A stretch of 64,000 bases of DNA from NCBI GenBank assembly GCA_030035585.1, contig CM057476.1:17592501-17656500 (forward strand), in the 5' to 3' direction. The position numbers were made by a program, and so were the translations under genes. The stretch is from Dugong dugon (taxonomy: Eukaryota > Chordata > Mammalia > Sirenia > Dugongidae). The notes under the pieces are model-generated. The model saw only the letters and a list, made by a program, of their open reading frames with translations, did no database searches and had not been told where the DNA came from. This document shows positions 10,570-21,949 of the stretch, one piece after another (the first letter of the stretch is position 1; each line of letters opens with the position of its first letter).

Positions 10570-10990
10570 GTTCCTAGAGAGACTGACAGCATAGGATTTG
10601 GACAAGGACTGCCTGGGTGTGACTGTTGGCTCCACTTCTTACTATCTGTGTGAACTTGGGACAATTTCTTAAGCTCTCTACACATCAGTTTGCCCATCTG
10701 TGAAGTGGGATGATGATAGGGAATAAATATGGGCCGTTGTGAGGAGTAAGTATGGTATTGCATATAACCTTTATCCGTTGCCGCTGAGTCGATTCTGACT
10801 CATAGCGACCCTATAGGACAGAGTAGAACTGCCCCATGGGGTTTCCAAGGAGCGGCTGGTGGATTTGAACTGCTGGCCTTTTGGTTAGCAGCCGAGCTCT
10901 TAACCACTGTGCCACCAGGGAGCATTTAGCATAATGCCTGGCACATGGTGAGTGCTCACTAAGTGCCACTATGATGATGATTATTATTCC
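10570..10990 (+). repeat. MIR SINE split by an AfroSINE
   Basis: Sense MIR 10570-10765 resumes at 10923 with GCCTGGCACATGGTGAGTGC. Confidence 0.85.
10770..10922 (-). repeat. AfroSINE nested in MIR
   Basis: Antisense copy from CCGTTGCCGCTGAGTCGATT to GCCACCAGGGAGC. Confidence 0.93.
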
Positions 10991-11524
10991 TGATGACAAC
11001 TGCTCTTTAAACTCAGTTAACAGAGAGGAAGGAACTAGCACACGATGAACATTTGCCTCCTTCTTCCAGTTTTCCTTGGGGAACTCTTCTTCCCCCAGTA
11101 TCAGTCCTTGTAGCCTGGGTGGAGCTTACTCTGCCCCCGTTTCCAGGGGTGGGCCTGTGATCCAACCTGGCCACAGCATTGGTTGAAAGGTGGGCATGTG
11201 ACCCAGTGAGAGCCAATCAGAGGGAACGCTGAGAGTTTTGTTGGAGAGAGGCACTGTCTTTTTTCACTGGGAGGAGAAAGCAAGCTTGGAGCTTCTGAGA
11301 GCCATTTTGCCAACCTGGGGAGGAGAGTGTCTGTCTGATAATGAAGCCGCAGAAGAAAGCAGAGACAAGAAATGTAAGGACACTTCTTGAAATCTTTCAA
11401 CTTCTGGACCCACCTGTGTGCTAGTAAAGCATAATAATTACTATTATTAATTATTTTTGTTTGCTTCAGTTTGAATTGCGTTTTCTGTCACTTACAACCA
11501 AGAGTTCTGACTAGACATACCAAC

Positions 11525-11590
11525 GATACTCTCTCTCTGTATATATATGTGTGTATATACAAACATATATACATATGTTTATATATATGG
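11525..11590. repeat. TA/TG-rich microsatellite
   Basis: Alternating purine-pyrimidine TATATATGTGTGTATATAC-type sequence directly before an AfroSINE. Confidence 0.85.
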
Positions 11591-11752
11591 AGCCGTGGTG
11601 GCACAGTGGTTAAGATCTTGGCTGCTAACCAAAAGGTCAGCAGTTTGAATCCACCAGCTGCCCCTTGGAAACCCTATGAGGCAGTTCTACATTGTCCTGT
11701 AGGGTCGCTATGAGTCGAAATCCACTCGACAGCAATGGGATTGGTTTTTGGT
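11587..11752 (+). repeat. AfroSINE, full length
   Basis: Starts GGAGCCGTGGTGGCACAGTG and ends with a GGTTTTTGGTT tail. It is inserted in the TA-rich tract, which resumes after it. Confidence 0.93.
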
Positions 11753-11769
11753 TATACTTACTTATATGT

Positions 11770-12420
11770 ATATGCATATATATAACTTTGATTAAAATGA
11801 CAGTGTACACTGAAGACTCATTTCTAATTATTAGTTTTGTTTTACAAACTTAGGTCAAGAGAGCATGTCGGGGATGACTTTAAAATTCACAACACCTAGG
11901 TACAAATTAAGGGCCTTTACACACCAAACGTATACAGTCATGGAGTCACAGACTTAGAGTCATGGCTTGGCTTTAACCATGGTTTTCCCTTCTGCTTTCA
12001 GGAAAACATTTAATTTCCACCCTGGGCGTAGTCTGTTCCCAGCTTCCTTGTGGTGCGCTGTTTCTGTCTGCCTTTTGTCTGCATGCTGGCGGTGTCAGAG
12101 CCAGTAACTATCTGTTTACAGTTTCAGACAGAAGCATTAATTGCCTTTTGAACCTCCCATTTTCCCCTAAGAGCGCCCCGCTCCACTGTCTCAACTGCCT
12201 CATGTACATTTCTTGCTGCACGAAGAGAATTGTCTTGTTTTATTTCCCATGAAGTCTGACCACCTACAAATCCTTACATATTCTCTCGTGAGTAGGCCAC
12301 ATGAGAGAAAAACATATAGGCAGCAAAATATCTGGCCTGGACAGAGTTTATGGGACAAGTTGTCACAACCCAGAAGCCTCTAGGCCAAACAGACAGGCAG
12401 CTGTGGGGTAGAAGGAAGAG
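11770..12420. other. Unique intergenic sequence
   Basis: I see no repeat family, exon or strong motif cluster in this stretch. Confidence 0.4.
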
Positions 12421-12600
12421 CCCTGGAATTGGAGTCAGACCAATGTTTGAAACCTGGTTGTGTCACTCACTAGCTGTGTGACCTGGGCAAGTTACTTAAT
12501 CTTGCTGAGCCTCAATTTCCTCATCTATAAAATGGGCATGATAGCACCTGCTTCACAAGATTGGGTAAAGTAGGTACTTGACAGAAGCACTTCGCTCTGG
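12420..12600 (+). repeat. MIR SINE
   Basis: Long sense copy: CACTAGCTGTGTGACCTGGG then TTTCCTCATCTATAAAATGG. Confidence 0.9.
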
Positions 12601-12685
12601 AATAGAATCTGTGTCCTTTATTTGTCTGATGTGAGTTCAAAATAATAATAAAACTAACAGTTATTGAATACTTATTATGTAGTTA

Positions 12686-12885
12686 GAGTCCCTGGGTGGT
12701 ACAAACGGTTAACGCACTTGGCTGCTAACTGAAAAGTTGGAGGTTCAAGTCCACCGAGAGGCACCTTGGAAGAAAGCCCTGATGATCTATTTCTGAAAAG
12801 TCTGCCACTGAAAACCCTATGGATTACAGTTCTCCTCTGACACACATGGAGTCGCCATGAGTCAGAATCAAGATGGCAACTGGTT
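12686..12885 (+). repeat. AfroSINE, long variant
   Basis: Starts GAGTCCCTGGGTGGTACAAA and contains the GATGATCTATTTCTG segment. Confidence 0.9.
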
Positions 12886-12979
12886 ATTCTGTAGTCAACA
12901 TTTATTTCAAGTGGTATTCCCGCTTACGGCAAACCCTATGAAGTAGTTAACTATTATTATACCCCCACCTTACAAGGAT

Positions 12980-13334
12980 GGCAAAGAATACTGAATATAC
13001 TATGGACTTCCAAAAGAATGAACAAATCTGTCTTGTAAGAAGTACAGCCAGAATGCTCCTTAGAAGCAAGGATGGTGAAACTTCGTCTCATGTACTTTGA
13101 ACACGTTATCAGGAGGGACCAGTCCTTGGAGAAGGACATCATGCTTGGTAGAGGGTCAGTGAAAAAGAGGAAGACCCTCAGTGAGATGGATTGATGCAGT
13201 GGCTGCAACAGTGGGCTCAAACATAGCAATGATTGTGAGGATGGTGCAGGACTGGGCAGTGTTTTGCTCTGTTGTACATGGGGTCGCTATGAGTTGGAAC
13301 CGACTCAACAGCACCTAATAACAACCACCACCAT
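12980..13334 (+). mobile_element. RTE LINE 3' end
   Basis: It is homologous, in the opposite orientation, to 34060-34430 of the larger RTE copy. The end GTCGCTATGAGTTGGAACCG is the same tail the AfroSINEs carry. ACAAGGA is duplicated at 12973-12979 and 13335-13341. Confidence 0.8.
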
Positions 13335-13607
13335 ACAAGGAAGAAAGTAGTGGATCACAGAGGGCAAGTAACTTGCTGAAGTCACACAGCTAAGAGGCAA
13401 AGCCAGAATTTTAACCCAATAGTTTCATTCCACAGTCTTTTCTTTCCCATAACTATATGGTCTTCACTGAGGTAGTGGACACCAGCCATTCCTACTGGAG
13501 GCCAGGCAGAGCCAAGGGCTGGGGTTGCTGCCTCCTAGGATAAACCACATCATTGCTGACTTCTCTGTCCTGTATGCCACCTTCTGTGAAGTCATCTGAA
13601 CGCTACC

Positions 13608-14099
13608 TGTTTTAGGCTGGGTTCTCTAGAGAAGCAAAACCGGTGAAGCATATATATATACAGAGAGAGAGATTTATCTCAAGGAAATGGCTCACATGGT
13701 TGTAGAGGCTGGCAAGTCCCAAGTCCGTGGGTCAGGCGTCAGGCTGGAGCCTTCTCCTGACTCACATAGCTGCAAGGTCTGATGAACCCAAGATCAGCAG
13801 GCAATACAGCAGGCCGCTGGCTCAAGTCCCAAGAACTGGAAATCAGATGATGACGAGCCAGCTGCAGGATCCAGAGCGAGCAAAAGCCAATGAGCTTTGC
13901 CAGAACATCCATATATATTGGATGCAGATCACACCCCTGAGGAAACTCCTCTTACAACTGATTGGCTGATCACATCAGATTACATCATGGATGGGATTAC
14001 ATTATATCACAAAATGGGAGACAACTATATCATTACACAACTGCCAAGCCACTGAGAATCATGGCCCAGTCAAATTGACACACAACCTTAACTACCATA
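13608..14099 (-). mobile_element. Solo LTR, MaLR/ERVL-like
   Basis: About 490 bp, bounded by a perfect 5-bp duplication CTACC (13603-13607, 14100-14104). The antisense 3' part has an AATAAA-type region near a TA/GA microsatellite. No internal retroviral genes remain. Confidence 0.75.
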
Positions 14100-14514
14100 C
14101 TACCCTACAGACAGCCCTGACCCCTCTCTTGGGGGACATGGTGGAATGAAAAAATGGCAATTTTGCTTTGGAATACAAATCCCTGCCGGGATACTCATGC
14201 CCCTTGTATGCCAATGGGAAAGAGGGGAAACCAGGGGGTTGGGGCCTGTGGAACCGGGATGGGGGGTGTTTGTGGGGGGGGATCCATGTGCACATACCTC
14301 CCCACAAGCCTTGCTCAGTCACCCTCATGCAAGTAGAGCATATGCTAACATAGGCAAGTACCCCCGCAGTCACATGCACAGTGAACATATGAGCACATGC
14401 AAGCACATGTATGACCCCACTTGTGCGGGAACACCCCCCCACACCCATACACACTCACACCCTACCCACCCACACTGAATTCCTGGACTTGGTCAGAACC
14501 GCATTAGACATTGC

Positions 14515-14633
14515 AGTGCAGTGGTCAAGCACAGACTCTGGCGCCTGACTGGCTAAGCTTGAATCCTGGTTCTGCTGTGTCACTTTGGGCAAATCCTCTC
14601 ACCTTTCTGTGCCTCAGTTTCTCCATCTGTAAA
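14515..14633 (+). repeat. MIR SINE, cut by a DNA transposon
   Basis: Sense MIR ends abruptly at CTCCATCTGTAAA where the inverted-repeat element begins. Confidence 0.85.
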
Positions 14634-14635
14634 TA

Positions 14636-14960
14636 CAGTTAAACTTGGGAAAGCTGGAACCTGTGTAAGGCGGAAACCTGTCAGAGAAGGAAAACTCAAA
14701 TATTCACTGTATGTATTATATAATGCATATACTCATTTACCCATCACCACAACCCAATGAGCTAGATACTGTTACAGGGAAACCTGTGGGAGCCGCAACT
14801 CAATGAGGCTGCCTTGTTTTGCCAGGTCTCCCAGTTTTCCACCTTTGACAGGGTGCAGTCTTAACACTTTCTATCGCTCATTTTAGTGGAAAATATTTGA
14901 GTTTTCCTTCTCCGACAGGTTTCTACCTTACGCGTGTTCCAGTTTTCGCAGGTTTAACTG
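14636..14960. mobile_element. Non-autonomous pogo/Tigger-like DNA transposon
   Basis: About 70-bp terminal inverted repeats (14636-14705 and 14891-14960) start CAGTTAAAC and differ at only a few sites. TA dinucleotides flank both ends (14634-14635 and 14961-14962). The interior has no coding capacity. Confidence 0.8.
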
Positions 14961-15045
14961 TATAATACACACACACATATACATACAATAATATATATAT
15001 ATACACACACATATGTACATATATATGTATGCATGTGTATATCAG
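14961..15045. repeat. CA/TA microsatellite
   Basis: ACACACAC and TATATATA blocks; a second block follows at 15210-15270 after the AfroSINE. Confidence 0.9.
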
Positions 15046-15209
15046 AGCCCTGGTGGCGCATGGTTGACAGCTATGGTTGCTAACCAAACGGTCACCAGTT
15101 CGAATCCACCAGCTGCTCCTGGGAAACCCTATGGAGCAGTTCTACTCCGTCCTATAGGGTCGCTATGAGTCGGAATCAACTCGACAGCAATGGGTTTGGT
15201 TTCGGGTTT
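15044..15209 (+). repeat. AfroSINE, full length
   Basis: Starts AGAGCCCTGGTGGCGCATGG; inserted within the TA-rich tract. Confidence 0.93.
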
Positions 15210-15289
15210 GATATGTATATATGTGCTTGTATGTGTGTATGTATATATATTAATATTAATATATATACATCAGATAGCAGGTGACAGAG

Positions 15290-15715
15290 CAGTGCTTAGC
15301 ACACGGTAAACAGTCTTTCCACCATCCATGTGTCAGTGTGTCATACTGTGGTGGCTTGCGCGTTGCTGTGATGCTGGAAGCTATGCCACCAGTATTTCAA
15401 ATACCAGCAGGGTCACCCATGGTGGACAGGTTTCAGAGGAACTTCCGAACTAAGACAAATAAGGAAGAAAGACCTGGTGATCTACTTCCACAAATTAGCC
15501 AGTGAAAACCTTCTGGTTCACAATAGACTACTGTCTGATATAGCACTGGAAGATGAGCCCCTAGGTTGGAAGTCACTCAAAGTACGCAGTGGCTGCAACA
15601 ATGGACTCAAACATACCAACGCTCATGAAGATATTGCAGAACCAGGCAACGTTCCATTCTGTACTATATAAGGCCACCATAAGTTGGAGCCAACTCAATG
15701 GCAACTAACAACAAC
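15290..15715 (+). mobile_element. RTE-related SINE body with long RTE 3' end
   Basis: The body (TGTGTCAGTGTGTC, then GTTGCTGTGATGCTGGAAGC) matches the tRNA-Gly SINE copies. It runs on into GCAGTGGCTGCAACAATGGA and the RTE tail, without a tRNA head. Confidence 0.7.
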
Positions 15716-15987
15716 AAACAGTCTTTAGGTGATGTTGTATACTTTATCCAAAAGGTCAGTTTCCATGGGAAGCATGCAGAACTTTATTAGGAGGTGTTCT
15801 TGGGATCCAACACCTGAGGAAAGGAAGAGAAGGAAGCTGGACTGAGTAGAGGGAAAAGCTGAACTGTAAAGCAGTCTCAGAGCAGGCCTCAGCCAACCCA
15901 TGGAGGGCTGTGATGCTGGGATAGCCCCTCAGAGTTGTTCTGAGTTGAGATGAGGCAGCCTAGCGCTTATACCTGTACCAACAGGTC

Positions 15988-16494
15988 TGTCTTAGTCACC
16001 TAGTGCTTTTGTAAGAGAAATACCACATGTGGATGGCTTTAACAAAGAGAAATTTATTTCTTCGCAGTAAAGTAGGCTACATGTCCAAATTCAGGGCATC
16101 AGCTCCAGGGGAAGCCTTTCTCTTTCTGTTGGCCTTCTCATCAATCCTCCCCGGGAGTAGACGCTTCTCCGCACAGGGACCCCGGGTCCAAAGGACATGC
16201 TTTGCTCTTGGCACTGCTTTCTTGGTGGCATGAGGTCCCCTTTCTCTGCTTGCTTCCCTTTCCTTTTATCTCTTGTAAGATAAAAGGTGGTGCAGGCCAC
16301 ACCCCAGGGAAACTCCCTTTACATTGGATCTGGAATAGGGATGTGACCTGGATAAGGGTGTTACAATCCCACCCTAATCCTCTTTAACATAAAATTACAA
16401 TCACAAAATGGAGGAAAACCACACAATACTGGGAATCATGGCCCAGCCAAACTGATACACACATTTTTGGGGGGACATAATTCAATCCATGACA
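15988..16494 (-). mobile_element. Solo LTR, MaLR/ERVL-like
   Basis: 507 bp, TG...CA termini, perfect 5-bp duplication AGGTC (15983-15987, 16495-16499). Read on the minus strand it starts TGTCATGGATTGAATTATGT. It is related to the LTR at 35.6 kb. No viral genes are present. Confidence 0.88.
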
Positions 16495-16499
16495 AGGTC

Positions 16500-16850
16500 C
16501 AAGGATATGGGCTGTCCTGAGAAGGGGGCATGCCCCTGGTGAATGGTTCCCTTCAACTTGGCCAAGTCATGGAAAGGCAGTTAGCCCTGAGCTTGTCTCA
16601 GTCCTAAAGGGGATCAGGGCAGCATACCACAACATCCACCACACAGTCCCCCCAGACCGCAGCCAGGATGACTCCTCTCATCTCTGAACTTCAAACAAGG
16701 ACTCCTGGAAACAGTGAATCAAGGAACCCAGAGCCTCAGCTTTCCCTGACTTGGGCAGCATTTTGTTCAAACTCATTTAGCACATCCTTGAAATATAGTG
16801 AGTGTTCCTAATGAGCATTTGTTCAATAATCAATGTCTAATGAGTATTTG
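16500..16850. other. Unique intergenic sequence
   Basis: No repeat family or exon recognised. Confidence 0.4.
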
Positions 16851-16854
16851 TTCT

Positions 16855-17060
16855 AAGTACTTTAAATGGGTTAACTCACTTAACTCTTACAACAACCCTA
16901 GGAGGTGAATATAATATTGTTATCTGCACTTTACAGATGAGGAAACTAAGGCATAAAGAGCTAGGTAACTTGCCTAAGGTCATACAGATTGTATGCAATG
17001 GGGTCAGGATTCTAACCTGGGGAGTCTGGTTCCAGAACTCATAGTCTTAACCAGCATACC
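16855..17060 (-). repeat. MIR SINE
   Basis: Antisense: TCTGCACTTTACAGATGAGG then GGTCATACAG. Confidence 0.9.
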
Positions 17061-17089
17061 CCAGTGATTAGGGGTTCATGTTACATGGA

Positions 17090-17310
17090 TGATATCCATG
17101 AATGAATGAAACGATGGATGAATAGATAAAAAAAAAAAAAACTGGCAAATGAATGGATATATGAATGGATGAATGAATATACGGATGGATGGATGGATGG
17201 ATGGGAGGGTGGGTGGATGGATAGATGAATGGATGGATAAATGTTTATATGGTCGGGAAAATGAATGGACAGATGGATAATAGATGGATGAGTGGTTGGA
17301 TAGATAGTCT
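17090..17310 (+). repeat. GGAT/GAAT minisatellite
   Basis: Imperfect ATGGATGA-type units over about 220 bases, with one A-run at 17130-17142. Confidence 0.92.
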
Positions 17311-18100
17311 AGTGTCTTAGTGTCCTGGCCTTCATGGAATTTTCCAGCTTACTAGCTGCCTTTGCATCCTTGGCATCAGAGCACCTGGGAACACAGGAGC
17401 AGGGAGGATGGCCCAGCCCCTAGCAAGGAAGACCTCCCAGTGCTCTGACCTTCAGCTAAAAGTTGGTGGGACTATGTATGGAACAGAAGGAGATCTCAGA
17501 GTCAAGGGCAGAATCCCAGCCCTGCTAGCTCTGCAGCTTGGGGAGAGCCTTTCTCCCTCTCTGTGCTGCAGAAGCCTCATCTGTAAAATGCAGTAGCTGG
17601 AACTTCTAGGCCAGACAATCTACAAATCTTGAAGTGGGAACTCAGGCCAGGGCATTTAGTCTTCTTTCCCCTCCAGGGACCAGTCGATTCCTAACTCACC
17701 TCTTCCAGGCACTCTCTCTCTCTCTCTCTTTCCCTACTGCCTATTTTTACAGCCTTCCCCTAGAATGCTCTCCTTCTTCTGGCATTTTCCTTCTCTTCTC
17801 TCACTGCTTCTCTCTTCGTCTTAACACTCCATACTCTTCACCATGGAATGGCCCTGGCTGAACATGCGCTTGAGCTGCTGCCTGATTTCCTCCGTCTGGG
17901 CATGTGGGTGCTTAGCTGCTATTTCCTTTTTTAATGATGGACAGGCAGCACCCAGCCCTGGAGGGGAGATGCACAGCTGGGGCTGTGGCTCCGAAGCTCT
18001 GAGTCTTGTTGGAACCCAAAAGTCCCACAGGAAGATTTTCTAAGTCAAAGAGTTTGGGAGCTCCTAAAATTCCCGACTTCCTAGATCAGCAGCCTGTGAC
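17311..18100. other. Unique intergenic sequence with a CT microsatellite
   Basis: (CT)n at about 17710-17730. No exon or repeat family was otherwise recognised. Confidence 0.4.
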
Positions 18101-18114
18101 TAGACAATGAGGCA

Positions 18115-18375
18115 CGGTCGGAAAAGTCCAGAGATCTGGGCTGGGCTCTTTCTCTGATTTGGGGCAAATTACTTCCCCTTCCTGGGCCTCAGTTTTCCTA
18201 TCTGCAAAATGGAGCCTTGACTGGTCCTTAAATTCATGCAAAGGGAGTCAGATTTCCTGGTTCTAAGGATACCACCTACCTCACAGGGTTCTCATGAGAA
18301 GGAAATGAGGTTGTACATATAAAGTGTGAAGCACAGTGTCAGGCACAGAGTGAGGGCTCAATAATTGGTGGTAGT
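18115..18375 (+). repeat. MIR SINE
   Basis: Sense: GGGCCTCAGTTTTCCTATCT, continuing to CAGGCACAGAGTGAGGGCTC. Confidence 0.8.
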
Positions 18376-18586
18376 TACTGCAATGTTAGAAAAGAGGAAG
18401 GAAGCAGGAGAGCTGGCAGCAGACAGGGCAGAGATGTGTATTTAAATTGCAGGTGCTTCAACATAGTCTTGCCAAGATAACCCTGCTCTTCCCACCTTCT
18501 CTCCCCATACAAATGCCCATACCCTTTACACTAGTGGAATAGACATCTCATAGACTGTGGATGGGAGTTAAGAAGACAACACTTTT

Positions 18587-19835
18587 TCTTTTGTTGTTGT
18601 TATTGGTTTGCTTTTTTAATTTATTTTGGTTATTTTTTATTGTTGTTTTGTTATTGAGAATATACACAGCAGAACATACACCAATTCAACAATTTCTACA
18701 TTTACAATTCAGTGGTGTTGATTACATTCTTCAGTTTGTGCAACCATTCTCACCCTCCTTTTCCGAATTGTTCCTCCCTCATTAACAGAAACTCACTACC
18801 TGGTAAGTTTGCTATCTAACCTTTCGAGTTGCTGTTGTCAGTTTGATCTCTTATAAGTAGATCTCAAGAGAGCACAATGCTCAAGGTGGGCGATGCTTTT
18901 TTTTTTTTATTGTACTTCAGGTGAAGGCTTACAGAACAAATAGTTTCTCATGAAACAGTAGTACACATATTGTTTTATGACATTGGTTAACAACCCCACA
19001 ACATGTCAACCCTCTAACTTCTCAAACTTTTTTTTTTTTGGTGAAAATACACATAGCCAAAGATACACCGTTTCAAAAATTTCTACATGCACAGTTCAGT
19101 GACTATGTTCTTCCAGTTGTGCTGTTATTCTCACTTAAGATGAAGGCTTACAGAACAAAATAGTTTCTCATTTAACAGTTACTACAAATGTTGCCCTATG
19201 ACAATGGTTAACAATCTCACAACACAGCAACAGTATCCTTACTCAACCTTGGGTTCCCTATCACCAGCTTCCTTGCCCCCTTCTGCCTCCTGGCCCTTGT
19301 CACTGGACTCCTGTACCTCGTTAGTCTCATTTGGTTTTATGGGGCTGTCCACTCCCAGGCTGAACGGTGAACCTCGGAGATAACTTCACCACTGAGCTAA
19401 AAGGGTGTCTGGGGGCCATACTCTCTGGGTGTCTCCAGTCTCCTTTAGGCCAGTAAATCTGGTCTTTTTTTTGTGAGTTAGAATTATGTTCTACATCCTT
19501 CTCCAGCTCTGTCCAGAACCCTCTGTTGTGATCCTGGTCAGAGCAGTCAGTGGTGGTAGCCAGGCACCATCTAGCTGTACTGGACTCAGTCTGGTGGAGG
19601 CCTTGGTAGCTGTGGACAATTAGTCCTTCGGACTCCTTTTTTCCTTGTATCCTGTTCTCTTCATTCTTCCTTGCTCCCGAAGGGATGAGACCAGTGGCCG
19701 CTCACAGGCTTTTAAGACCCCAGATACTACTCACCAAGGTAGAATGTAGAGCATTGTCTTTATAAACTGTGTCATGCCAATTGAGCTAGATGTTCCCCGA
19801 GACCATGGTCCCCACAGAGGAGGGCGAAGCTTTTG
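18587..19835 (-). mobile_element. Stack of four L1-type LINE 3' ends
   Basis: Four antisense 3' ends, each beginning with a T-run, lie in order: 18587-18895, 18896-19025, 19026-19138 and 19139-19835. The first and third are alike (CAGCAGAACATACACC-type), as are the second and fourth (GAAGGCTTACAGAACAAA). This is an A-B-A-B pattern. Confidence 0.7.
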
Positions 19836-19917
19836 AGAAATAATTTGATAGTGTTTGTTAAGAATCTGAAGAATAGGTCTGCCCTTTAGCTCAATAACTC
19901 CACTGCTGAACTGTAAG

Positions 19918-20075
19918 GGGAGCCCTGGTGGCTTAGTGGTTAAGAACTCAGCTGCTAACCAAAAAGGTCAGCAGTTTGAATCCACCAGCTGCTCCTTGGA
20001 AATCCTATGGGGCAGTTATACTCTGACCTATATAGTCAGACTCGACAGCAATGGGTTTGTTTGTTGTTGTTTTAA
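19918..20075 (+). repeat. AfroSINE
   Basis: Starts GGAGCCCTGGTGGCTTAGTG; short deletion before the tail. Confidence 0.92.
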
Positions 20076-20119
20076 GCTATAAGAACATTATTTGACATAG
20101 AGAGAAAGACGTAAGTATA

Positions 20120-20560
20120 AGATGTTCAGGTAAGTTGTTTATAACTGGAAAAACTGGGCAACAACTTAGTGATTCAGTAAGAGGGGAAAGTTTAAGTAAA
20201 GGATGGTTTGTTTATGTGCTGGGATATTTTGTAACTATTAAAAATTATATTTGCAAATTGTTTATAATAATGAGGAAAAGCATACAAAAATATTGAATGG
20301 ATAAAAGCAAAACACAAATTTACACGTATAGATGCAATGGTGTAAACAAACCAAAATCACCTCCCCAAAGAAAACTGCAAAAGATTCCAAATGAATACAC
20401 AAAATGTCAATAGTGATTCTTTCTAGAATAGTAGGGTTTAAGTAGTATTTATTTTCTTATTTTTCTACAGATGTATCATTTGTGTTCACTTTTCAGTTTG
20501 TGTACTGTTTAAGTTAAAAATACATATTTAGACATAAAACAAGAAAGAAAAAAACCAAAA
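20120..20560. repeat. AT-rich LINE-like relic
   Basis: Diverged AT-rich sequence with A-rich runs resembling old L1. Family and strand are not certain. Confidence 0.4.
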
Positions 20561-20588
20561 AGTCAACAGTGGTTGTTTTCAGATGATA

Positions 20589-20785
20589 TGTTGTTGTTAT
20601 GTGGCGTCGAGTTGATTCTGACTCACAGAGGCCCTATGTGACAGAGTAGAACTGCCCCATAGGGTTTCCTAGACTGTACTCTTTAAAGGAGCAGGCCTTT
20701 TCTTCCTTGGAGCAGCTGGTGGGTTCGAACCATCAACCTTTCTGCTAGAAGCCAAGTGCTTAACCATTGTGCTACCAGAGCTCCT
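20589..20785 (-). repeat. AfroSINE, long variant
   Basis: Antisense, starts GTTGTTGTTATGTGGCGTCG, ends CTACCAGAGCTCC. Confidence 0.92.
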
Positions 20786-20919
20786 TTTAGATGGTATAAG
20801 GGATTACATTTTCTTTAGTCCACACTGTATTTCTTTAATGAACTTTGTGTTTATTTAATGAACATTGTATTTTCTTTAATGAACATATAATAAAATGATA
20901 TATAGCTAAATCACATTTT

Positions 20920-21320
20920 TATTAGTTATTTTTTTAATTACAAAAATAACATGCTCACATTAAAATTTCAACCAGTACAAAAAGATGCAAGGTGAAAAGT
21001 AAAAAGTTCTTGACCAGTCTTTACCCATTAATCTCCTTCCCCAAAATAACTAATGTTACCAGTTTTATGTATGTTTTTCCAGAAATTTTTTGTGCATATA
21101 CACTGAGATATGGTTATCCATTTTTAAAATAGATATGGAATCACACATTATACCCTATTCCGGAACTTGTTTTGTTATTCAATGTAGTAAAGATTTGGGG
21201 TATGATTTTTTTTTTTTTTTTACAACGATGACAAAATATTCTACTGTAAGGTTACATGATAATTAATCCCCTACTGATGGCCATCAGTGTTGTTGCTAGC
21301 TTTTGCTTTTATAAACGCTG
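20920..21320 (-). repeat. L1-like relic, copy A
   Basis: TTTTTAATTACAAAAATAAC through GTGAACATAC. Its first part is repeated at 21725-21895. Confidence 0.6.
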
Positions 21321-21724
21321 CTGCAGTGAACATACTTGTTTATATTATTTACCTTTTCCCTACTCATGTATGTGTATCTGTAGAATAGAAATTTCAGAGG
21401 TGGAAATTGCTGGAGTCCAAGGTTTGTGCATTTTAAATTTTAAGATATTGCCATTCAATGAAATAAACATATATAAAACACATGTGGGCGAAAAAAAATG
21501 ATTGGAAGAAAACTTCAATACGTAAAATGTGCCAACAGTGTTTGTCCAGTATAAGTGTAAACAAACAACAAAAAAATACAAAATAAACAAACAACTTTGC
21601 ATCGAAGTAAATCATCAAAGGACATATTAAAAAGATTTTCTTTGGGTGGGATGATGAGTGGTTTTATACTGCGTATGATTTTTTTTTCTAATTACAAAAC
21701 AATACCACAAATATTATTAAAAGT

Positions 21725-21895
21725 AGCTTTTTTTTTAATTACAAAAGGCAATACCTAGTCACTGTAATAAATCAAAAAATAAAGACAAGTATAAAAATAC
21801 CTTAATAATGTCTCCCTCCCTACCTCCAAACTCACCCCTGAACTAAACAATGTTAACAGCCTGGCAGGAATCCTTCCACACTTTTTTCTAGAGCG
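21725..21895 (-). repeat. L1-like relic, copy B
   Basis: Same TTAATTACAAAA start, AATGTTAACAG core and TCCTTCCACAC end as in copy A, but shorter. Confidence 0.55.
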
Positions 21896-21949
21896 TGTTA
21901 TTTTTTCACCAGAAAAGAAAGAATGTAAAAAAGACCCCCCCAACCCTTT

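Larger units (their letters stand above)
12655..13440 (-). repeat. MIR SINE split twice
   Basis: Antisense MIR pieces 12655-12686, 12890-12972 and 13335-13440 are separated by an AfroSINE and an RTE 3' end. Confidence 0.7.

Noticed and set aside
13608..14099. Endogenous retrovirus with genes
   Set aside because: Only the LTR remains, bounded by a 5-bp duplication. The same holds for the LTRs at 16.0 and 35.6 kb, and no internal genes were seen in those at 26.2 and 62.6 kb.
17090..17310. CRISPR-like array of short repeats
   Set aside because: The units are directly adjoining GGAT/GAAT repeats without unique spacers, and the genome is eukaryotic.
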